From Eubacterium sp. (lineage in GTDB: Bacteria > Bacillota_A > Clostridia > Lachnospirales > Lachnospiraceae), in the NCBI GenBank assembly GCA_024687845.1, contig JAILEL010000481.1:1-8744 (forward strand): DNA of 8,744 bases. Reading direction: 5' to 3'. Both the position numbers and the translations under genes were made by a program. This document shows, piece by piece, positions 1 to 7,654 of the stretch. The notes beneath the pieces were generated by a model. It was not told the DNA's origin. It searched no databases and saw only the letters and a list, made by a program, of their open reading frames with translations. Position 1 is the first letter of the stretch, and every line of letters starts with the position of its first letter.

Positions 1-11
1 CAAAAAGGGTT

Positions 12-1757
12 ATGATTCAGAAAATCCGCAGCAGCATAATTATGCAGCTTAGCTGCATTGTTTTTGTAATTCTGATTGTCCTTTCAGGAACTCTCTATGC
101 TTCTTTTCTCTATGTTAAGCAGACTACGACAAGCTATGCAGAGACTTTGTCTGACAGTTTGCTGAGGCAGGCTGATAACGCACTGAGCCTATACAAGGAG
201 AATCTCAGGTATAGTGCAGAGCTGATGTGTCACTATGTTATCGAGGAAATGCTGGGAACAGGTGAACATAAATTTACTCCAGCAGATTCGAGTAAAGAAG
301 AAAAGCAGGAAAAGTCTCAGGATTTAAGCTCTGAAAAGGTATCTCAGGCGCTGGTTTCATCATATTTTACGCAGATCGTTATGAAAAACCGTGAGATTAT
401 TTCTGCATTGATTTTTGATAAAAATATGAATCTCGTTATGTGCCTGGGAAAAACGGTGATATTACCGGAGAAGCAGATGTACCTTAGACATGAGGAAGAC
501 CTGAATGCAGATTACTATTTTCCTGGCAAGAATGATTTTTATTATGCATTTTATTATCCGATTTATGATGAGGGCGGAAGCAACGAACTGTTTGGAATGT
601 GCGTCTTCATTTTAGAGCATTGGAGAATAGATGGTACGCTTCATAACATTCTAAATGACAGTGTTAGTGCGATGCTCCTAAGTGACTCTAATAATCTTGA
701 TCTGTCATTTCATTCCTTTGGAAATGTTCCATCAGACATTACGATGTCTGAACTTAGAGCAAATCCAGACTACGTCTATCGTGAGGGTAATTGGCAGAAT
801 GGTATTCGTATAGCTGTGGCTGTTTCCATATCCGGAAATACTTCCGGAAGCAGTGGAATTCGTAAACTTATTCTTGTGACGTCAATCCTTACTTTAGTGC
901 TTCTTGCGATTATCATTTTCTATTCATATTATCAGCTGGCAGGACCAATCCATGAGCTGGACCGATTTATCGATGGCTCGATAGAGCATCCAGACAGGCG
1001 ACTTAATATGAGCAGAAATGATGAGATAGGAAAGGTTGCAGACAGCCTTGACCATATGCTGGATGAGAATCAGCGAATGATTGAAGAAATCAAGGACAGC
1101 AAGATTCGTCTGTATGAAACTGAGCTTTCTCAGCAGAAAATGGAGATACTTGCATATCGTAATCAGATCAATCCACATTTTCTTTATAATACGCTTTCGT
1201 GTATGCGAGATATGGCACTGATTAAGGATGAGGACAGCATCGCAGAAATGGCAATGGCGCTTTCTGACATTTTCCGTTATGCTGTTAAGGGCAGTAATAT
1301 CGTTACAGTAGGTGACGAGGTATCATATATAGAGAAGTACGCCCGAATCATAGAGTACCGTTTTATGGGAAAGATTATGATTGAAACAAATGTACCTGAA
1401 GAGGTTATGGATAAGCACATTATCAGATTCTTTCTTCAGCCTCTTGTGGAAAATGCCGTTTTTCATGGTCTGGAAAGTAAGATGGGCGACGGGTATGTTG
1501 ATGTCGATATCGAAAATGTAGATGGTAGAATAGAACTCACAGTTACCGACAATGGTAGTGGAATGGACGAAGTAACTCTCGAGAAGTTCAGAGACACGAT
1601 AGAGAATCCTCGAGAGAATTCCGGAATAGGAATCTCTAATATTGTCCAGAGACTGCGACTATTTTATGGAAATGATTATACAATGACTGCAGATAGCATT
1701 ATGGATGAAGGCACCGTAATTCATATTTCCGTGCCGGATCATATAAGGGAGATATAA
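12..1757 (+). CDS. Sensor histidine kinase, LytS/YesM type (two-component system)
   Basis: Membrane sensor kinase that would autophosphorylate on His and pass the phosphate to the response regulator encoded next. Residues 10-35 form a first membrane segment. About 36-283 is an extracytoplasmic sensing domain, with a charged Lys/Glu/Ser stretch near 91-109. Residues 284-306 form a second membrane segment, followed by a HAMP-like linker (307-360). The His_kinase box is QINPHFLYNTL with phospho-acceptor His389. The ATPase domain shows an N box LVENAVFHG (Asn481), a G1 box DNGSGM (513-518) and a G2 box SGIGISN (537-543). Length of 581 aa is normal for YesM-type kinases. The reading frame stays open to the window edge, so an upstream start is possible, but the Met at 12 precedes a typical N-terminal membrane anchor. 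A purine run at 2-9 lies rather close to it. The signal sensed is not readable from sequence; a sugar is likely given the neighbours. Confidence 0.93.
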   Translation: MIQKIRSSIIMQLSCIVFVILIVLSGTLYASFLYVKQTTTSYAETLSDSLLRQADNALSLYKENLRYSAELMCHYVIEEMLGTGEHKFTPADSSKEEKQEKSQDLSSEKVSQALVSSYFTQIVMKNREIISALIFDKNMNLVMCLGKTVILPEKQMYLRHEEDLNADYYFPGKNDFYYAFYYPIYDEGGSNELFGMCVFILEHWRIDGTLHNILNDSVSAMLLSDSNNLDLSFHSFGNVPSDITMSELRANPDYVYREGNWQNGIRIAVAVSISGNTSGSSGIRKLILVTSILTLVLLAIIIFYSYYQLAGPIHELDRFIDGSIEHPDRRLNMSRNDEIGKVADSLDHMLDENQRMIEEIKDSKIRLYETELSQQKMEILAYRNQINPHFLYNTLSCMRDMALIKDEDSIAEMAMALSDIFRYAVKGSNIVTVGDEVSYIEKYARIIEYRFMGKIMIETNVPEEVMDKHIIRFFLQPLVENAVFHGLESKMGDGYVDVDIENVDGRIELTVTDNGSGMDEVTLEKFRDTIENPRENSGIGISNIVQRLRLFYGNDYTMTADSIMDEGTVIHISVPDHIREI

Positions 1758-1759
1758 AT

Positions 1760-2494
1760 ATGCTGAATGTTTATATTGCGGACGATGAAGTCTGGATAAT
1801 ACTCGGACTAAAAAAGCTTTTGGAAAAATTAAATATTGACGTGAGTGTAGTCGGAACAGCGAATAATGGTCTGACAGCCAAAGAGGAGATAGGCCGCTTT
1901 AAGCCGGATGTTGTATTTGCAGATATTAGAATGCCGGGGCTTACCGGGCTGGAGCTGCTTCAGGAAATCCCGGATGTTTCACCAGATTCTAAGGTTGTAA
2001 TCATATCAGGCTATGCAGAGTTCGCCTATGCGAAGGAAGCTATTAAACATCATGCGTATGATTACCTTCTGAAACCGATAAAGGAAGAAGAGCTGTCGAG
2101 AGTCATGACATCGATTATGAATGAACATAACGAAGAGGGTGAAGGTGGCGGTGATGAAAGCTTATCGCCAGTTTTCGATAATAAGCTGATAGATAACGTA
2201 ATCGCAGATATACGCGAGCATTATATGGAAGACATTTCCCTTACATCGCTCTCATCCAAGTACAATATCAGCATGGGACATCTGAGTAAAATGATCAAGG
2301 ACAATCTGAAGGTGAATTTTTCTGATTATATTGCGTCTCTCAGAATCCAGCGTGCCAAGGAGCTTCTTCGCGACGACAGCATGTCAATACAGGAAATAGC
2401 TGAAATAGTGGGATATAATGATTACTTTTATTTCACGAAGGTTTTTAAGAAAATAGAAGGCATCTCCCCAAGTAAGTATCGCAAATCCATATAA
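1760..2494 (+). CDS. Response regulator with AraC-type DNA-binding output, YesN type
   Basis: Cytoplasmic partner of the preceding kinase. The receiver domain (residues 1-115) has the acidic pair Asp8/Asp9, phospho-acceptor Asp55 in the FADIRMPG motif, Ser83, and Lys105 in LLKP, so it should be fully phosphorylatable. After a short Glu/Gly-rich linker (121-134), residues about 143-244 form an AraC/XylS double helix-turn-helix. The second helix shows the family pattern IAEIVGYNDYFYFTKVFKK and the terminal GISPSKYR. At 244 aa it is compact; many YesN proteins are about twice this length with an extra central region. The start lies two bases after the kinase stop (1755-1757), with an AAGGGAG ribosome site at 1745-1751 inside the kinase end, so the two are one transcript and probably translationally linked. 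The likely target is the transporter promoter immediately downstream (inference). Confidence 0.94.
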   Translation: MLNVYIADDEVWIILGLKKLLEKLNIDVSVVGTANNGLTAKEEIGRFKPDVVFADIRMPGLTGLELLQEIPDVSPDSKVVIISGYAEFAYAKEAIKHHAYDYLLKPIKEEELSRVMTSIMNEHNEEGEGGGDESLSPVFDNKLIDNVIADIREHYMEDISLTSLSSKYNISMGHLSKMIKDNLKVNFSDYIASLRIQRAKELLRDDSMSIQEIAEIVGYNDYFYFTKVFKKIEGISPSKYRKSI

Positions 2495-2512
2495 TCGAAC
2501 TAAAAAACGATA

Positions 2513-2561
2513 AAAAAGACCACATTTTACTATTCCTTTTGTAAATTTTTGTGGTCTTTTT
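2513..2561. terminator. Bidirectional rho-independent terminator after the two-component operon
   Basis: AAAAAGACCACA (2513-2524) is the exact reverse complement of TGTGGTCTTTTT (2550-2561). An inner pairing TTTAC (2526-2530) with GTAAA (2541-2545) shortens the loop. The A-run on one side and T-run on the other would let it work on both strands. It isolates the regulator genes from the transporter operon, so the latter needs its own promoter. Confidence 0.87.
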
Positions 2562-2725
2562 ATAATTTTTGGTATAAAAAAGATAAAATATTACCAATCC
2601 ACCGAAATTATTCCATGTTTTTTTGCATTAAATCACTATATGATAGTATCATCAGAAATGAAGAGTATTCGCGAACAACTCAAAGCAGAAACGAAAAATT
2701 AAATCAAAAAATAAAAATCCAAAAA

Positions 2726-2754
2726 ACAAATGAATAACAAATGAAAAACATGAA
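2726..2754 (+). repeat. Three direct repeats at 11-bp steps, candidate activator site
   Basis: ACAAATGAA occurs at 2726-2734 and again, identical, at 2737-2745. A shortened copy, ACATGAA, begins at 2748. The starts are exactly 11 bp apart, so the copies would face the same side of the helix. They end 5 bp before the -10 box and replace the -35 element. This is the expected position for an activator such as the upstream AraC-type response regulator (inference). The surrounding A-richness raises the chance of coincidental repeats. Confidence 0.5.
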
Positions 2755-2759
2755 CAGAG

Positions 2760-2765
2760 TATAAT
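2760..2765 (+). promoter_or_regulatory. Probable -10 box of the transporter operon
   Basis: A perfect TATAAT lies 22 bases before the ribosome site and 37 before the chosen start codon. The hexamer 17 bp upstream (2737-2742) is ACAAAT, which does not resemble TTGACA. This fits a promoter that depends on an activator. Transcription would start near 2772. Confidence 0.55.
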
Positions 2766-2786
2766 TAAAAGTGAAAGGTTTTAAAC

Positions 2787-2793
2787 AGGGAGG
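2787..2793 (+). promoter_or_regulatory. Ribosome binding site that decides the start of the binding protein gene
   Basis: AGGGAGG directly abuts an ATG at 2794, which is too close to be used, and lies 9 bases before the ATG at 2803. The latter gives a classic lipoprotein signal peptide starting MKKR, so 2803 is preferred. Confidence 0.8.
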
Positions 2794-2802
2794 ATGTTTT
2801 TT

Positions 2803-4008
2803 ATGAAAAAGAGATTCTTAAGTATAGCGCTTAGTGCTATAATGGCAGGCTCATTGCTTGTTGGCTGCGGTAGTACTGATACGGCATCTGATAATAATTC
2901 CGCACCAGCAGATACATCAAGTGCTGCATCGGCAGACGAAGGGGGATCTTCTGATGCAGCAGATGGTAATATAAAGATTGGTGTCTCAATCTGGAGTTCA
3001 ACAGACGTTCTTGGATCACAGTGCAAATTGATCCTGGATCAGGCAGCAGATGCTCTGGGTGTTGAAGTTCAGTATGTTGACCAGGGACACGTTTCAGAGA
3101 AGGTTACAGCATCAGTTGAGCAGCTTTGTGCAGCTGGCTGTCAGGGAATCATCATCTGTAATTCCTCAGATACAGAGATGGCCTCAGCAATCAAGACATG
3201 TAACGACAATGGCGTTTATCTTGCACAGTTCTTCCGTATTATAAGTCAGGAAAACAGCGCAGATATCTATAAAGCAGCTACAGATTCAGAATATTACGTT
3301 GGAGCAGTTCATGAAAATGAACCAGAAAACGGTGAAAAACTTGTTCAGATTCTTCTCGACAAGGGTGATAGAAATATAGGTCTCATCGGCTGGGAGCAGG
3401 GTGATGCTACATGGCTCGGAAGATGGGAAGGCTACAAAGCAGGCGTTGAGAAATGGAACAGCGCACATCCAGATGACCAGGCAGTTCTTTCAGAACCTCA
3501 GTACGCTGGTACTTCTTCAGAAGGTGGTTCAAAGGCAGCAGAGGCACTTATGAGTGCAAATCCTGACCTTGATGCTCTTATTCCTGCAGGTGGTGGTGGA
3601 GATCCACTTCAGGGTGCAATCGCAGCAGTTGAACGTGCAGGTAAGACAGATTCTATCGATATAGTTTCTACAGACTTCCTTCCTGACCTTGGCGAAAGAC
3701 TTGCAAATGGTTCTATGGCAGGTGAATCTGGAGGACATTACTGTGATCCACTCTTCGCATTCATGGCAGTATATAACGCAATCAAGGGTAATTACAAGGA
3801 TAATGCTGGTAAGTTCGAAGATATCAACTTCCCATATCTTTATGTAGCATCAGCTGATGATTATGCAGATTATGAGAAGTATTTCGTAGATCAGCTACCT
3901 TATACAAAGGATGAGCTTGTTGAAATGTCAAAACTCGATATGGAAGGACTTAAGCAGAAGGCAGCTTCACTTTCAATCGAAGATGCAGCAGCAAGATCAG
4001 GCAAGTAA
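2803..4008 (+). CDS. Sugar ABC transporter substrate-binding lipoprotein (CUT2 / ribose-type)
   Basis: Extracellular receptor that captures the sugar and delivers it to the permease pair. Counting from Met at 2803, the protein has 401 aa. Residues 1-21 are a lipoprotein signal peptide (Lys-Lys-Arg, then a hydrophobic core) ending in the lipobox LLVGC, with Cys22 as the lipidated residue. A low-complexity Ser/Ala/Asp linker follows (23-55). From 57 to about 375 is a class I periplasmic-binding-protein fold of the Peripla_BP_4 type, opening with IKIGVSIW and including QGIIICNSS and LDALIPAGGG. Aromatic residues such as Trp64, Trp198, Trp204 and Trp208 are candidates for stacking on a sugar ring. 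Codon use is repetitive (many GCA, CTT, TCA), as expected of an abundant protein. The substrate cannot be named; ribose, xylose and galactose relatives share this fold. An alternative start at 2794 would add three residues. Confidence 0.93.
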   Translation: MKKRFLSIALSAIMAGSLLVGCGSTDTASDNNSAPADTSSAASADEGGSSDAADGNIKIGVSIWSSTDVLGSQCKLILDQAADALGVEVQYVDQGHVSEKVTASVEQLCAAGCQGIIICNSSDTEMASAIKTCNDNGVYLAQFFRIISQENSADIYKAATDSEYYVGAVHENEPENGEKLVQILLDKGDRNIGLIGWEQGDATWLGRWEGYKAGVEKWNSAHPDDQAVLSEPQYAGTSSEGGSKAAEALMSANPDLDALIPAGGGGDPLQGAIAAVERAGKTDSIDIVSTDFLPDLGERLANGSMAGESGGHYCDPLFAFMAVYNAIKGNYKDNAGKFEDINFPYLYVASADDYADYEKYFVDQLPYTKDELVEMSKLDMEGLKQKAASLSIEDAAARSGK

Positions 4009-4018
4009 CACTCTCTTA

Positions 4019-4053
4019 AGCCGGTATCGCACGGCGGTACCGGCTCATTTTTT
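4019..4053 (+). terminator. Intercistronic hairpin with T-run between binding protein and permease
   Basis: AGCCGGTA (4019-4026) pairs with TACCGGCT (4038-4045). An inner CGC/GCG stem (4028-4030 with 4034-4036) closes on a 3-nt loop, and CATTTTTT follows. It is a GC-rich intrinsic terminator or 3' stabiliser. With no visible promoter before the next gene, it probably acts as a partial terminator that makes binding protein exceed the membrane subunits. Confidence 0.8.
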
Positions 4054-4064
4054 ACCCAAAAACA

Positions 4065-4078
4065 GCCTCTGATGAGGC
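4065..4078 (+). other. Small second hairpin in the intercistronic gap
   Basis: GCCTC (4065-4069) and GAGGC (4074-4078) form a 5-bp stem with a TGAT loop. There is no T-run after it, so it is not a terminator by itself. It may protect or punctuate the RNA; the role is unknown. Confidence 0.35.
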
Positions 4079-4139
4079 AAAAATGCTGAAAAAATGAATG
4101 AAACGAAAGATTTGCACAAAAAAGAAGAGGTGAATCAAC

Positions 4140-5105
4140 ATGAATGATTCAAATGAAAAGAAAGGAATAAAGCTCTCGGGACAGGCGAAGGGTTACCTCC
4201 TTCTGATTCTCCTGGTTATTCTATCATGGGGTATTTTTAAAATAATAACTCCATCTAATTTTGGCTCTCCTAAAAATATGCTGAGCTATTTCGAAGCATC
4301 ACTGATGGCAGCAGTCGGTGCAGTAGGATTCTATTTTGTAATGGTTATGGGAATGTTCGACTTCTCAATAGGTGCTAATATTATGCTCTCTGCGATTGTC
4401 GGCTGCGTTTTCGCAAATCGCTTTGGCCTTGGATATATTGGACTCATAGTTGGTAGTATCATTACAGGTGCTATCGTTGGTCTGTTAAATGGATTTTTCT
4501 ATGCTAAGCTTAGAATTCCCTCCATGATCGTGACGACAGGTCTTGCTCTTATTTATGAATCAATTGCAAACTATATCGCTGGGGGTGTGGAGCAGACCCT
4601 GCCGTCGGATCTTCGTGCGTTTGGACAGATGCCGGGGAATCTGATACTCGCTATACTTGCATTTGCGGGAGCTTACATTTTACTAAATTATACAAAGATA
4701 GGTACTTATACCTATGCAATAGGAAGTAATGAATTCGTAGCAAAGAACATGGGAATAAATGTAAACTTCTATAAGATTCTTGCATTTATTATAAGTGGTG
4801 CCTTCCTTGGTATCATGGCAATACTAACTATTAGCTACGGTTCTTCAATGGTCGCAGTTACCGGTATGGCTTCCATGAGCCGTAACTTTGTTCCTACAAT
4901 GGGATGCTTCTTCGGTCTTGCTTTCAAGAAATACGGTATGCCACTTCCAGCAATCATTATAGGTGAATTCGTAATAAATATTATTTTCTTCGGATTTATC
5001 GCACTTGGTGCTCCAACCGCTATTCAGGACGTAATCACCGGACTTGCACTGCTTATTATTGTTACCCTTACAACGAAGGTTGATAAGGGCGAGATTGTGA
5101 AATAG
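4140..5105 (+). CDS. Sugar ABC transporter permease (RbsC-like, BPD_transp_2), first of two
   Basis: Inner-membrane channel subunit of the CUT2 importer, 321 aa, with about eight to ten hydrophobic segments from residue 18 to 312. The family marker G-x-x-D-x-S-x-G is present as GMFDFSIG (71-78). The loop NGFFYAKLRIPSMIVTTG (117-134) and the ATPase-contact loop YAIGSNEFVAKNMGINV (192-208) follow the RbsC pattern. The late GG-x-x-x-x-GG segment normal for RbsC, and kept in the second permease here, is not visible; residues 241-275 read instead as an altered stretch around FVPTMGCFFG. The two permeases therefore probably form an asymmetric heterodimer. The start has an AGAGG ribosome site at 4126-4130. 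There is no recognisable promoter in the 131-bp gap, so expression relies on read-through past the upstream hairpin. Confidence 0.92.
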   Translation: MNDSNEKKGIKLSGQAKGYLLLILLVILSWGIFKIITPSNFGSPKNMLSYFEASLMAAVGAVGFYFVMVMGMFDFSIGANIMLSAIVGCVFANRFGLGYIGLIVGSIITGAIVGLLNGFFYAKLRIPSMIVTTGLALIYESIANYIAGGVEQTLPSDLRAFGQMPGNLILAILAFAGAYILLNYTKIGTYTYAIGSNEFVAKNMGINVNFYKILAFIISGAFLGIMAILTISYGSSMVAVTGMASMSRNFVPTMGCFFGLAFKKYGMPLPAIIIGEFVINIIFFGFIALGAPTAIQDVITGLALLIIVTLTTKVDKGEIVK

Positions 5106-5120
5106 GAGGGAGGATTTACT

Positions 5121-6620
5121 ATGAGTGATATCAGGTTAGAAGTAAAAGAAGTCAGTAAATTCTTCGGAATCACAAAAGCACTTCAAGAAGTTTCCTTCAA
5201 CATTAATAAGGGTGAGATTCATGCACTTATTGGTGAAAATGGATCCGGCAAATCAACTCTGACGAATTCACTAACAGGGATTTACCAGAAGGACAGTGGA
5301 ACATTTGTCTTAGATGGTAAGGAGGTAAGTCCTAAGAATCAGGTTGAAGCTAACAACGAAGGCATATCGATCATTGTTCAGGAGCTTGGTACACTTGACG
5401 GTCTTACGGTTGCGGAAAATATATTCCTTGGCCATGAGGACAAGTTCGTTAAGTTTGGAATCAAGAACACTAATGCAATGAATAAGCAGGCAAATGAGCT
5501 CTTGAAGAAATACGGCTTCGATAGAATCAAAGCTTCCGATATGATTGAAAACTATAACTTTGAGGACAGAAAGCTGGTTGAGATTGTAAAGGCAACTTAT
5601 TTTGAACCGAAGATTGTAGTTATTGATGAAACAACAACAGCTCTTTCACAGGAAGGACGTGAGGAGCTATATAAACATATGAAACGCATTCGAAGTGAAG
5701 GAAATACAGTTATCTTCATTTCTCACGATCTTCCTGAGGTACTGAGTCTTTCGGACACTATAACAGTTCTTCGAGATGGAGTTTATATCGATACAGTTAA
5801 AAGTGCTGATATGGATGAAGATGGACTTAAAAAACTGATGGTTGGACGTGAGGTAACGGGTGATTACTACCGCGCTGATTATGGCGAACCTATTTCAGAA
5901 GAAGTGGTAATGAGAGTAAAGAACGTCAGCGTTCCAGGTCTTATATCACATATTAATTTCGAACTTCATAAGGGTGAAATCTTAGGATTTGGAGGTCTTT
6001 CTGAATCCGGAATGCATGAAGTTGGAAAGGCTTGTTTTGGTGCATCCTTTGATAGAGAAGGCAGCGTTACACTTGCAGATGGAACAGAGATTAATGATAT
6101 TCCAACAGCGATTAAACATAGCATCGCATACACATCAAAGGACAGAGATAACGAGTCGCTGGTTATGAATCAAAGTATCGGAGATAACATCTGCCTGCCT
6201 TCTCTGGATGACCTGGCCAATAAGGCTCATATGCTGAGTGACAAGAAGCTGAAAGAATTCGCAAACACTTATGCAGAGAAGATGTCAACTAAAATGCAGA
6301 GTGTAGACCAGTTTGTTTCCGACCTTTCCGGTGGAAATAAGCAGAAGGTAGTACTTGCTCGTTGGATTGGTAAGGATTCAGACATATTAGTACTGGACAG
6401 TCCAACAAGAGGAATAGACATCAAGGTTAAGCAGGACATTTATCAGCTCATGGACAAAATGAGAAAATCAGGAAAGTCCATAATTATGATTTCCGAAGAG
6501 CTTATGGAACTTATCGGTATGTGCGATAGGATTCTCGTGATGAAGGACGGACAGATCAATGGTGAGCTGCTTCGTAGTGAAGATATGGATGAGAACAGTC
6601 TCATCGCGAAAATGGTATAA
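5121..6620 (+). CDS. Sugar ABC transporter ATP-binding protein with two fused ATPase domains (RbsA/XylG/MglA type)
   Basis: Cytoplasmic motor of the importer, 499 aa, the usual size for CUT2 double ATPases. Domain 1 (about 1-245) has Walker A GENGSGKST (38-46), Q-loop Gln87, Walker B VVIDE (166-170) with catalytic Glu170, and His202. Its ABC signature is not recognisable: the position reads NFEDRKLVE (146-154), and the following D-loop is TTTALS rather than PTSALS. Domain 2 (about 260-499) has a degenerate P-loop GGLSESGMHE (291-300), normal for this family. It has an intact LSGGN signature (402-406), but Walker B reads LVLDSPTRGID with Ser427 where family members have the catalytic Glu. Only one composite ATP site, Walker A/B of domain 1 plus signature of domain 2, therefore looks active. 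The start has a strong AGGGAGG site (5107-5113), 15 bases after the permease stop. Confidence 0.94.
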   Translation: MSDIRLEVKEVSKFFGITKALQEVSFNINKGEIHALIGENGSGKSTLTNSLTGIYQKDSGTFVLDGKEVSPKNQVEANNEGISIIVQELGTLDGLTVAENIFLGHEDKFVKFGIKNTNAMNKQANELLKKYGFDRIKASDMIENYNFEDRKLVEIVKATYFEPKIVVIDETTTALSQEGREELYKHMKRIRSEGNTVIFISHDLPEVLSLSDTITVLRDGVYIDTVKSADMDEDGLKKLMVGREVTGDYYRADYGEPISEEVVMRVKNVSVPGLISHINFELHKGEILGFGGLSESGMHEVGKACFGASFDREGSVTLADGTEINDIPTAIKHSIAYTSKDRDNESLVMNQSIGDNICLPSLDDLANKAHMLSDKKLKEFANTYAEKMSTKMQSVDQFVSDLSGGNKQKVVLARWIGKDSDILVLDSPTRGIDIKVKQDIYQLMDKMRKSGKSIIMISEELMELIGMCDRILVMKDGQINGELLRSEDMDENSLIAKMV

Positions 6621-6625
6621 GGAGG
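6619..6625 (+). promoter_or_regulatory. Ribosome binding site that decides the start of the second permease
   Basis: AAGGAGG overlaps the ATPase stop codon (6618-6620). An ATG at 6627 is only one base away, while ATG 6633 sits at the ideal 7-base distance, so 6633 is preferred. The overlap suggests translational coupling with the ATPase gene. Confidence 0.8.
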
Positions 6626-6632
6626 AATGGTC

Positions 6633-7601
6633 ATGGCGAGTCAGAATGTTAATGAACTAACCAAGGCAGAAGCGTTAAAAAAACAGAAAATTCTTAAAAT
6701 GATCCGCTCCGCTTTACCTATAATCGGACTTATCGCGGTGTGTGTGATCTTCAATATATTAACCAAAGGAAGTATGTGGAGCAGTAGAAAGCTCATTTTA
6801 AATCAAGTATATGTTGTACTGATTTCAGCAACCGGCGTTTTTTTCATAATGACCATGGGAGGCCTCGATTTCTCCCAGGGTTCTATCCTCGGAATTGCCT
6901 CAATCGTCGTATGTAAACTGTCAGGAGTAAATATGCTCCTTGCCGTTGCTGGAGGCATACTAGCGGGAGCTGCAATTGGTGCATTTAACGGATTCTTCTA
7001 TGTAAATAGAAAGATCAAATCTTTCATTGTAACCATATGTACGATGTTCCTCTTTAGAGGCTTCATCAAATATATGGCATCGAATTCTCCGGTGGCGGCA
7101 AGCATGACAGTTTACGACTACGACACTACAGGAATTAAGCTTGGTATTACAGCGGTAGTACTTATCGTTGGATTCATAGTATTCCGTTTTACTAAGTTTG
7201 GAACATATTTAAAAGCAATCGGTGCTGGAGAAAAGGCAGCAAAGTTTGCGGGTATCAAAACTGACCAGATGAAGTTTCTCATCTATGTACTTGCTGGAGC
7301 AATCACAGGACTTGCAGCATTTGTCAATATTGTAAAAAATGGTTCAGCAACAGCAAATGTAGGAAATCAGCTGGAAACTCAGATACTGATAGCATTGGTA
7401 CTTGGTGGAATGCCTATCTCAGGTGGTGCAAAGGTAAGATTTGAGAACATCATCGTAGGATCACTCCTATACATCGTACTGAATAATGGACTTACAATGA
7501 TGGGACTTACAACACAGGCAATGCAGCTGATTCAGGGTGTAGTATTCCTGATTTTCGTAGCAGTATTTGCCGACCGCCAGAGTCTGTCAGTAATCAAATA
7601 A
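6633..7601 (+). CDS. Sugar ABC transporter permease (RbsC-like, BPD_transp_2), second of two
   Basis: Second membrane channel subunit, 322 aa from Met at 6633, with a Lys-rich cytoplasmic N-terminus (to about residue 25) and then repeated hydrophobic segments. It keeps the family marker GGLDFSQG (76-83), the N-G-F-F-Y loop with IKSFIVT (119-134), the ATPase-contact loop KAIGAGEKAAKFAGIKT (194-210), and the late conserved segment LGGMPISGG (257-265), followed by NNGLTMMG (284-291). It is therefore the more canonical of the pair. The gene follows the ATPase after 12 bases and shares its transcript. It is the last gene of the operon. No strong T-run terminator follows; only an inverted repeat at 7655-7684 lies before the convergent regulator. 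Confidence 0.93.
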   Translation: MASQNVNELTKAEALKKQKILKMIRSALPIIGLIAVCVIFNILTKGSMWSSRKLILNQVYVVLISATGVFFIMTMGGLDFSQGSILGIASIVVCKLSGVNMLLAVAGGILAGAAIGAFNGFFYVNRKIKSFIVTICTMFLFRGFIKYMASNSPVAASMTVYDYDTTGIKLGITAVVLIVGFIVFRFTKFGTYLKAIGAGEKAAKFAGIKTDQMKFLIYVLAGAITGLAAFVNIVKNGSATANVGNQLETQILIALVLGGMPISGGAKVRFENIIVGSLLYIVLNNGLTMMGLTTQAMQLIQGVVFLIFVAVFADRQSLSVIK

Positions 7602-7654
7602 TTGGATATTAATATAAATAATATACGGATCCTTCCTTACAGGGGTGGCAGGCT

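Larger units (their letters stand above)
2562..2802. other. A-rich intergenic region / transporter promoter and 5' leader
   Basis: No convincing gene lies here. The stretch is strongly A-rich, especially 2694-2750, where several A5-A6 tracts occur and could bend DNA or act like an UP element. It includes a 13-bp palindrome ATGATAGTATCAT (2640-2652, 6-bp arms), of unknown role. The right end carries the promoter and ribosome site for the binding protein gene. An open frame at 2549-2737 has no ribosome site and starts inside the terminator, so it is not called. Confidence 0.6.

Noticed and set aside
924..1178. 84-codon minus-strand open frame
   Set aside because: Shadow of the histidine kinase HAMP and phospho-acceptor region on the other strand.
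2549..2737. 62-codon plus-strand open frame before the binding protein gene
   Set aside because: It starts inside the terminator hairpin, has no ribosome site and encodes only low-complexity residues from an A-rich stretch; the promoter repeats overlap its end.
2694..2750. Phased A-tracts giving intrinsic DNA curvature
   Set aside because: The A-tract centres are not regularly spaced at 10-11 bp, so the stretch is recorded only as A-rich.
2772..2785. Catabolite-control (cre-like) site TGAAAGGTTTTAAA
   Set aside because: It has four mismatches to the consensus as I align it, including loss of the central CG, so it is not a credible CcpA site.
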